The position numbers were made by a program, and so were the translations under genes. Under the pieces are notes generated by a model. It was given only the letters and a program-made list of their open reading frames with translations, ran no database searches and was not told where the DNA came from. Of a DNA stretch of 64,000 bases, positions 58,860 to 64,000 are shown one piece after another (position 1 is the stretch's first letter; the number at the start of each line of letters is the position of its first letter). Origin of the DNA: Halobacterium sp. CBA1132 (GTDB lineage: Archaea; Halobacteriota; Halobacteria; Halobacteriales; Halobacteriaceae); NCBI RefSeq assembly GCF_001485535.1, contig NZ_BCMZ01000001.1, positions 1,488,001-1,552,000 on the forward strand, read 5' to 3'.

Positions 58860-59819
58860 TCACTGCCGGTCGAGGCGCGAGAGCCCGTGCCAGATGGCGT
58901 TCACGAGTTTGTCCTCGCCGTCCCCGTCGGCGTCGCTCCACCCGCGAGCGAGCGCGTCTTCGAGCGTGGCGAGGTCGTGGTTCTCGAAGTTGTTCATCCC
59001 GCGGAACGCTTCGAGCGCGTCGCGAGCGTCGTCGCCGAACTCCCCGGAGGGCGTCCCGTCGTAGAACCCGAGGTCGGCGAGCGCGCTTCCGACGGCTTCG
59101 GCCGTCTCGCCGTCGAGTTCGCGGTACTCGTCTGGGTCCTCGCGTTCGAGCAGCGTCACGTCGTAGACGCGGAACACGCGCTCCAGTTCGTCGATGGGCG
59201 CGTCGTGGTCGTCCACGCGGACGTCTATCCAGCGGTCGTTCCCGCCGTCGTAGCCGCCCTCGGGTTTGGCGACGTACAGCGCCGCGGACTGCTCGCCGCG
59301 CTGGTCGCCGCCCGCCTCGTTGCCCGCGTGCAGCGCCGCAATCAGTTTCTCCGGGAGACCTCCCTCGGTCTCCTCGAACGTGTCCGCCATCGCGTCCACT
59401 GTCTCTCGGTTCTCCAGAATATTCCCCTGGACGGTGTAGTTCTCGCCCTGCCGGTCGCTGGCGTGGTCGAAGCACTCCTCGCCGGTGAACGCCGCGACGG
59501 AGCCGGCCTGCCCGACGACATCGTCAGACTCCGTCTGACGGGCCGTGGAAGCAGGTGCTTCCACGATGCCCACTTGGCGCTCGGGGGCGTCCTCGTCCTC
59601 GTCAGTCAACTGCTCGACCACCTCGTCAGCGGAGTGGCCCTCGCGGAGCAAGTCGAGGCCGTCGGGGCCGTACGCCACGTTCGCGAAACTCTGCGTGGCG
59701 ATTGCGCCGGCGTCCGCGCTCGCGAACGGGACGACCGCGCCCACGCCGACGAACTTCGACTGGACGGCGACCCCGACCGCGTCGGTCTCGGGGTCGCGCG
59801 CAACGATGGAGAACGTCAT
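58860..59819 (-). CDS. DUF1028 protein (Ntn-hydrolase-like)
   Basis: A 319-residue protein. MTFSIVARDPETDAVGVAVQSKFVGVGAVVPFASADAGAIATQSF near 1-45 is the DUF1028 opening; the fold is Ntn-hydrolase-like, and Thr2 after Met removal would be a candidate nucleophile (family knowledge; not proven here). The middle has NYTVQGNIL near 130-138 and DQRGEQSAALYVAKPEGGYDGGNDRWIDVRVDDH near 180-210, then a C-terminal peptidoglycan-binding-like helical part (SALADLGFYDG ...). Residues about 87-100 (EAPASTARQTESDD) are an in-frame palindromic insertion. ATG 59817-59819. Confidence 0.9.
   Translation of the reverse strand: MTFSIVARDPETDAVGVAVQSKFVGVGAVVPFASADAGAIATQSFANVAYGPDGLDLLREGHSADEVVEQLTDEDEDAPERQVGIVEAPASTARQTESDDVVGQAGSVAAFTGEECFDHASDRQGENYTVQGNILENRETVDAMADTFEETEGGLPEKLIAALHAGNEAGGDQRGEQSAALYVAKPEGGYDGGNDRWIDVRVDDHDAPIDELERVFRVYDVTLLEREDPDEYRELDGETAEAVGSALADLGFYDGTPSGEFGDDARDALEAFRGMNNFENHDLATLEDALARGWSDADGDGEDKLVNAIWHGLSRLDRQ
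59522..59565. repeat. In-frame palindromic insertion in the DUF1028 gene (VE..ST subfamily)
   Basis: CGTCAGAC/GTCTGACG with a 3-base loop (59522-59540) and CGTGGAAGCA/TGCTTCCACG with a 2-base loop (59544-59565), both perfect. In the coding direction GTGGAAGCAC... reads Val-Glu-Ala-Pro-Ala-Ser-Thr. The two-hairpin layout equals that at 11.65 kb. Confidence 0.8.
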
Positions 59820-59850
59820 GGCGGGCAGGTGGCCGGCCGCGGGCAAAAGC

Positions 59851-60264
59851 CTACGGCTCGCCCACCCCCGTTGCCGTCTTTCGGGCGGTCAACGGCTGCC
59901 TGCTCGCGAGTTCGACCGTGAACCCGGGGTGCTCGACGAGGTGCCACAACACCATGTGCCGGCGCCCCGCAGTCAGTCCGCTCTGCGAGAGATCGTCGGC
60001 CGTGAAGTCCGCGGGCAGGCGCTCGCAGAGGCGCTCCAGCGCGTCGAAGCAGTCGAACACCTTGCGGTTGCCCGACGAGTCGGCGTCCCGTCGTTCGACG
60101 ACGTACGCGCCGTCCGTGCGGTGGACGCCGACAGTGTTCACGAACGTCTCGCGAGCGGTCAGTGCGTCGTCCAGCGAGTCGCGTAGCTGGACGGCGTCCT
60201 CGCGGGAGAGAAGCAGTTCCTCGCCGTCGACAGCGACCGAGACCCGGTCGCCGCGCCGTCGCAC
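59851..60264 (-). CDS. Conserved haloarchaeal protein, DUF7528-like (137 aa)
   Basis: Function unknown. VAVDGEELLLSREDAVQLRDSLDDALTARETFVNT near 10-44 has a strand-loop-helix start, HRTDGAYVVERRDADSSGNRKVFDCFDALERLCERL near 49-83 and LTAGRRHMVLWHLVEHPGFTVELASRQPLTARKT the C-terminus; the H-x3-W-H-x2-E pattern could be a catalytic or DNA-binding site. The start is a GTG at 60262-60264; the frame is open further upstream (WLVEKSDRSPDLS) to a TAA near 60319, but without an ATG or GTG there. A separate 29-codon ATG frame (60272-60361) overlaps this part, so a small lesion in the 5' end is possible. Confidence 0.7.
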   Translation of the reverse strand: MRRRGDRVSVAVDGEELLLSREDAVQLRDSLDDALTARETFVNTVGVHRTDGAYVVERRDADSSGNRKVFDCFDALERLCERLPADFTADDLSQSGLTAGRRHMVLWHLVEHPGFTVELASRQPLTARKTATGVGEP

Positions 60265-60441
60265 CGAGAGGTCAGGCGAGCGGTCGGATTTCTCGACCAG
60301 CCACGTCGCCGTGGCTTACTCTATCCTCGGCTGCCGGCGTCGTCAGATTCTGACTCGGCATCGTGGGAGAGCGTTGCAGACACTCGTAGTTAACTCCAGT
60401 GGTGGGACAGACGCCGACTGTCGGACCAGCAGTAGAAGCAC

Positions 60442-61737
60442 CTACGCGTCCGCGATGGTTTCGACCCATTCGGCGACGTCGTGGACGACGAACTCGGCGG
60501 CGTTCCCGCCGAAGTACAGGGAGAGCATCGACGACGGCGCGTACCCCTCCTGGAAGTAGTGGCCGAGTCCCTCGTAGCGCTCGGTGCGGCTCCCCGATGG
60601 AAGGTCGGCGTCGCGCCACGCCTCGTAGCCCTGTCGCGCCCACTCCGTCAGTTCCGGCTGGCGGTCCTCGTCGACGCGATACGGTTTCGCCGCGAACACC
60701 GGGCAGTCGGCGCGCCGCAGGGCTTCGCGCGGGTCGTAGTCCGCGACGCTGTCGTGCCACGCGCCCGGGCGACTCCACAGCGTCTCATCGACCTCGTAGT
60801 CGCCCGCTGCGATGCGGCGTGCGGCCTCCTCCTGGACTTCGAGTTGGGCCGCCTGCTCCTCGTCGAGGTCGCCGTCCGGTTCGAACTCGTACTTGAGGAT
60901 GTCCACGTCCTCGGGGTCGAAGACGGGGTCGGCGGGCCCGTCGAGGTTGACGACGCCCGCGACGTTGCCGTGGCGCTCGGCGACTCCGGGCGCGGCCATC
61001 CCGCCCTGACTGTGGCCGGCCACGAACAGCGCATCCTCGGCCACCGCGTCCGCCGCCGCGAGTTCGTCGACGGCGGCGACGGCGTCGTCGACGACCACGT
61101 TGTCGAGCGTGAACGCCTCGTCCGGAACGTCGTGGTCCCGGAGGCGCTTCTCGTACCGGAGGACGGCGACGCCGTCGGTCGCCAGTCCCCAAGCGAAGTC
61201 CCGGAGAATCTTCGTCGCGCCGACCGTCCCGTCCGGGTCGTGGATGCCCGCGCCGTGGACGAGTACGACGCCGGGGAACGGGCCGTCGCCCTCCGGCACG
61301 GCGAGGTTGCCGTTCAGCGTCGCGTCGTCGGCGTCGACAGTCACGTCCCGCTCCGCGAACGCGTTGCAGTCGGCGTACAGCGGCGGCGCGTACGACGTCG
61401 GGAAGCAGAGGTCCGCGACCGACCCATCCTCGACGCCGAGTTCGAGCGTCTGTGCGCCGTCCTCGAAGCCGAGTTCGACGATGGCGCAGTCGGCCTCGGC
61501 GGCCACCGTCTCCACACCCTCGAAGTCGCCGTACTGTCCGTAGAGGCCGCGGTGGTACTCCCGGAGCGCTGCTTCGGCGTCCAGTTCGCCTTGCTGGAAC
61601 TCCTCGGGGAACGACTCGACGGCTTCCTCGGTGCCCGTCTCGGAGAGCAGGTCGGCGGCATCGGCGGGGTCGCCCTCGCCCACGCTGGCCGCGAACTCGC
61701 GGGCGACGGCGCGGACCGGGTTGCTTTCGGGGGCCAT
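60442..61737 (-). CDS. Alpha/beta hydrolase with N-terminal DUF3887-like domain
   Basis: Esterase-like enzyme of 431 residues, substrate unknown. Residues about 1-115 (NPVRAVAREFAASVGEGDPADAADL ... GVEDGSVADLCF) look like the DUF3887 domain that precedes some hydrolases. The hydrolase follows with FPGVVLVHGAGIHDPDGTVG near 155-174, LFVAGHSQGGMAAPGVAERH near 228-247 (nucleophile Ser in G-H-S-Q-G), KPYRVDEDRQPE near 348-359 (acid) and YEGLGHYFQEG near 388-398 (His). No export signal. ATG 61735-61737; a TATA-like patch near 61760-61768 is about 27 bases upstream. Confidence 0.88.
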   Translation of the reverse strand: MAPESNPVRAVAREFAASVGEGDPADAADLLSETGTEEAVESFPEEFQQGELDAEAALREYHRGLYGQYGDFEGVETVAAEADCAIVELGFEDGAQTLELGVEDGSVADLCFPTSYAPPLYADCNAFAERDVTVDADDATLNGNLAVPEGDGPFPGVVLVHGAGIHDPDGTVGATKILRDFAWGLATDGVAVLRYEKRLRDHDVPDEAFTLDNVVVDDAVAAVDELAAADAVAEDALFVAGHSQGGMAAPGVAERHGNVAGVVNLDGPADPVFDPEDVDILKYEFEPDGDLDEEQAAQLEVQEEAARRIAAGDYEVDETLWSRPGAWHDSVADYDPREALRRADCPVFAAKPYRVDEDRQPELTEWARQGYEAWRDADLPSGSRTERYEGLGHYFQEGYAPSSMLSLYFGGNAAEFVVHDVAEWVETIADA

Positions 61738-61843
61738 CAGGATGGATGGTTGACTGTTACCCGACAAATAGGTTGGTGGTAGAATACGTTCGGCGCCGCC
61801 GCGAGACACCGACGTTTTGGCTCGCCGCGTCGAAGGGGAGCGT

Positions 61844-62551
61844 ATGGATGTGCGCGGCGAACGGGAGTGCAAATCGTGTGGGACGCGGTGGTCGTACTAC
61901 GAGACGGGGAGCGTCGAGTGCCCCGATTGCGGGAGTATGCGCAGCGTCGGCGTCGGCGAGCGGAGCACGCATACCGACGGGAACGCCGACCTCGACCTCT
62001 CGGCCGCCCGCGACGCCGCCGCGGACGGCGACCTCCGCGGCGCGCTCGACCCCGCGGCGGACGCGTGCCGTGACTACTGTCAGTCCCGTGGGTTCGTCTC
62101 GGGCGGGGACCTCCTCGACCTCGACGACACCTACCTCGCGGCGCAGGAACTCCGTCGCGCGGCCGTCCTGCTCGGGGACGCGCTCCGAACGAGCGACGAC
62201 GCGGAGCGCTACGTGCTCGCACTGCTGAACGGCGCCGAGGACGGCCAGCGACCCGCGCCCGACGAGGTGCCCGAGTCGCTGCGGGCGGTTCGCGGACTCG
62301 GGTACGCGGCGGCCGTCGACGCCTACCGCGCGGACGTGCGGACGTACTGCGACGGCGAAGTTCCCGAACCCGAGCGCGGACTGCTCGAACGCCTCCGCGA
62401 CCACGCCAAGCGCGTGCAGGCGCTGGACGGCGATGTCGCTCCCGGGGACAGCGAGCGACTGGTAGAAGCGGCGCGCGCCATCGCGGCCGCGCTCCGCGGC
62501 GACGAGTCGGGCGTCGAGCGGGCGCGCACCCGCCTCGACGCGCTGGCCTGA
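61844..62551 (+). CDS. Zinc-ribbon protein, haloarchaeal DUF7117-like
   Basis: A 235-residue soluble protein of unknown function. CKSCGTRWSYYETGSVECPDCGS near 9-31 is a rubredoxin-type zinc ribbon (Cys-x2-Cys ... Cys-x2-Cys). The rest is helical, with LSAARDAAADGDLRGALDPAADACRDYCQSRGFVSGGDLLDLDDTYLAAQELRRAA near 53-108, like a tetratricopeptide or helical-bundle scaffold. ATG 61844 begins the zinc ribbon motif; a TTG nine codons before would add RRVEGER-like residues. Convergent with folD, 12 bases apart. Confidence 0.78.
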   Translation: MDVRGERECKSCGTRWSYYETGSVECPDCGSMRSVGVGERSTHTDGNADLDLSAARDAAADGDLRGALDPAADACRDYCQSRGFVSGGDLLDLDDTYLAAQELRRAAVLLGDALRTSDDAERYVLALLNGAEDGQRPAPDEVPESLRAVRGLGYAAAVDAYRADVRTYCDGEVPEPERGLLERLRDHAKRVQALDGDVAPGDSERLVEAARAIAAALRGDESGVERARTRLDALA

Positions 62552-62563
62552 GGAGCCGCCGAA

Positions 62564-63457
62564 CTACGGCAGTTGTACGTTGACGCCGGTCTGTTCGCCG
62601 GCGGCCTTCACGGTGTTGTACAGCAACATTGCGCGCGTCATCGGGCCGACGCCGCCGGGGACGGGCGTGATGGCGCTGGCCTTCTCCTTGGCGCTCTCGA
62701 ACTCCACGTCGCCGACCAGCTCGTAGCCCTTCTCGGTGTCGGCGTCGACGCGGTTGATGCCGACGTCGATGACCACGGTTCCCTCCGAGAGCATCGACCC
62801 GTCGACGAGTTCAGTGACGCCGGCGGCCGCGACCACGATGTCCGCGCGGCGCGTGTGCGCTGCGAGGTCGTCCGTGCGGCTGTGACAGACCGTGACGGTG
62901 GCGTTCCCGCCGTCGGCCTTCTGGACGAGCAGGTTCGCGAGCGGCTTCCCGACGATGTTCGAGCGGCCGACCACGACCACTTCCTTCCCCTCGGTGTCGA
63001 CGCCCTCGCTCTCCAGCAGTTTTTGGATGCCGTGGGGCGTGCAGGGCTTGAACCGGGCGTTCCCGGCGACGAGCTTCCCGACGTTCTCGGGGTGGAAGCC
63101 GTCGACGTCCTTCGCGGGGTCGACGGCGGAGAGCACGCGCTCGTCGGGGACGTGTTCGGGCGTGGGGTCCTGTACGAGGATGCCGTGGACGTCGTCGCGG
63201 GCGTTCAGGTCCGCGACCGTCTCGAACAGTTCTTCGGCGGGCGCGTCCGAGTCGATGCGGACGTCCTCGGCGGCGATGCCGACCTCCTCGCAGTCCCGCT
63301 GTTTCATGGAGACGTACGTCTCGCTGGCCTGCTTGTCGTTCATCAGAACGGTTGCGAGTCGCGGCGTGACGCCGGCGTCGTCCAGCGTTGCGATGGCGTC
63401 ACCGAGGCCGTCCCGTACTTCCTGCGCGACGGCGTTCCCGTCGATGATGCTGGTCAT
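62564..63457 (-). CDS. folD: Methylenetetrahydrofolate dehydrogenase / methenyltetrahydrofolate cyclohydrolase
   Basis: Bifunctional one-carbon enzyme converting 5,10-methylene-THF to 10-formyl-THF. 297 residues. LATVLMNDKQASETYVSMKQRDCEEVGI near 35-62 includes the catalytic Tyr-Lys (Y-V-x-x-K), GILVQDPTPEHVPDERVL near 91-108 the second signature, PCTPHGIQKLL near 137-147 and VVVGRSNIVGKPLANLLVQ near 159-177 the NADP loop, then SAITPVPGGVGPMTRAMLLYNTV near 263-285. One of two catalytic Gln/Asp positions (Q-D-P) is present. It lies 92 bases downstream of glyA, its usual haloarchaeal partner. Confidence 0.95.
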   Translation of the reverse strand: MTSIIDGNAVAQEVRDGLGDAIATLDDAGVTPRLATVLMNDKQASETYVSMKQRDCEEVGIAAEDVRIDSDAPAEELFETVADLNARDDVHGILVQDPTPEHVPDERVLSAVDPAKDVDGFHPENVGKLVAGNARFKPCTPHGIQKLLESEGVDTEGKEVVVVGRSNIVGKPLANLLVQKADGGNATVTVCHSRTDDLAAHTRRADIVVAAAGVTELVDGSMLSEGTVVIDVGINRVDADTEKGYELVGDVEFESAKEKASAITPVPGGVGPMTRAMLLYNTVKAAGEQTGVNVQLP

Positions 63458-63549
63458 GTTCGGGACTGCGCGCTCGCCCGCCTTCAATTCGGCGGTTCGT
63501 GCATAAAATATCGGTTCGTCCGTGAAGAATATTCACGAACGCCCAACAA

Positions 63550-64000
63550 TCAGTCGTAGAGGGGGTGCTCGTGGCAGAGGTCCTCGACGGTCGCTGCGAC
63601 CTCGGCGTACACCTCGGCGTCGCCGATGTTGTCCACGACCTTCGCGATGCAGTCGCCGACCGTCTCCATCGCGTCCTCGTCGAAGCCGCGGGTCGTCAGC
63701 GCGGGCGTGCCGGCGCGGATGCCCGACGGGTCGAACGCCGACCGGGACTCGTCCGGCACGGTGTTGGCGTTCAGGACGATGCCGACCTCTTCGAGGGCTT
63801 CCTCGGCGTCGCCGCCGGAGACCTCGGGGTGGGAGTCGCGGAGGTCAACGAGCACGAGGTGGGTGTCCGTGCCGTCCGAGACCAGCGAGAAGCCGTGGTC
63901 CTGGAGCGTCTCACCGAGTACTTCCGCGTTTCGTACGACCTGCGCGGCGTACTGGTCGAACGCCGGGTCCAGCGCCTCCTTGAAGCCGACGGCCTTCCCC
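63550..64000 (-). CDS. glyA: Serine hydroxymethyltransferase, C-terminal part (5' end beyond window)
   Basis: Converts serine and THF to glycine and 5,10-methylene-THF. The visible 150 C-terminal residues read GKAVGFKEALDPAFDQYAAQ at the edge, then GFSLVSDGTDTHLVLVDLRD, SGGDAEEALEEVGIVLNANT and a closing PSGIRAGTPALTTRGFDEDA, all hallmark segments of SHMT. The product ends LCHEHPLYD. The nearest gene downstream is folD, so the two make the one-carbon pair. The PLP-binding Lys and the start are outside this window. Confidence 0.94.
   Translation of the reverse strand, partial: GKAVGFKEALDPAFDQYAAQVVRNAEVLGETLQDHGFSLVSDGTDTHLVLVDLRDSHPEVSGGDAEEALEEVGIVLNANTVPDESRSAFDPSGIRAGTPALTTRGFDEDAMETVGDCIAKVVDNIGDAEVYAEVAATVEDLCHEHPLYD

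Noticed and set aside
1-64000. Very long overlapping frames on opposite strands (for example 6373-8319, 17133-18521, 53206-55872, 3951-5342)
   Set aside because: They are shadows of real genes in GC-rich DNA: they lie antisense or out of frame to well-identified proteins and are Arg/Ala/Gly/Pro-rich without domain patterns.
1-64000. tRNA or rRNA genes
   Set aside because: I looked for T-arm words and long conserved RNA stretches and saw none; the hairpin near 40972 (GGTTCTTCGAACC) has no tRNA frame around it.

Overview
The window is a gene-dense, very GC-rich piece of a haloarchaeal chromosome. The protein set is archaeal (20S proteasome alpha, RNase P Pop5 and Rpp30, Pelota, RqcH, Elp3, archaeal-type methionine adenosyltransferase, Lhr-type helicase). 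Proteins are rich in Asp/Glu, third codon positions are mostly G/C, and A/T patches often sit about 27 bases upstream of the first codon, as expected for leaderless haloarchaeal transcripts. The globin-coupled transducer matches Halobacterium HemAT in length (489 residues) and in its His123, so Halobacterium or a close relative is my best guess. No rRNA, tRNA, CRISPR array, transposase gene or phage gene was seen.

Layout. 0-3 kb: RNase P/proteasome cluster (rnp3, a methyltransferase, rnp2, psmA), split by a roughly 650-bp MITE-like insertion. 3-10 kb: membrane protein, exosome-linked RNA-binding protein, then a surface-glycan set (glycosyltransferase, flippase-like protein, two tandem AlkP/sulfatase enzymes). 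10-20 kb: Nudix, GNAT, pyrB-pyrI, a MinD-like ATPase, a frameshifted RAD55-like gene, FKBP/SlyD, class IV cyclase, methionine adenosyltransferase and cystathionine gamma-synthase. 20-31 kb: a small broken gene, a Dna2-like Fe-S nuclease-helicase, an alcohol-dehydrogenase-like enzyme, a histidine kinase and an Lhr helicase, ending in a large palindromic non-coding block. 31-43 kb: RNase Z-like hydrolase, a CPA2 antiporter with its TrkA-C subunit, HemAT, a Pelota/DUF4013/RqcH ribosome-rescue set, ZIP transporter, SurE and Elp3. 43-64 kb: a frameshifted RecJ-like (COG1107) gene, thymidine kinase, UspA, MutY, a PAS/GAF kinase, halocyanin, class III aminotransferase, MgtC, AI-2E transporter, PadR, SLC13 transporter, DUF1028 protein, an alpha/beta hydrolase, folD and a partial glyA.

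The most unusual signal runs through the whole window: at least nine genes carry short (about 35-75 base) insertions made of two near-perfect hairpins, mostly kept in frame, adding 12-25 hydrophilic residues (Ser, Gly, Asp, Arg, Pro) to otherwise ordinary proteins. Three share a GTGGAA...TTCCAC arm read in the same frame, giving the peptide pattern VE..ST. In one small gene a 50-base copy breaks the frame. This looks like a family of palindromic elements living inside haloarchaeal coding sequence, similar in principle to Rickettsia palindromic elements. Two other genes each lack exactly one G in a G-run, which may be sequencing error or real inactivation.
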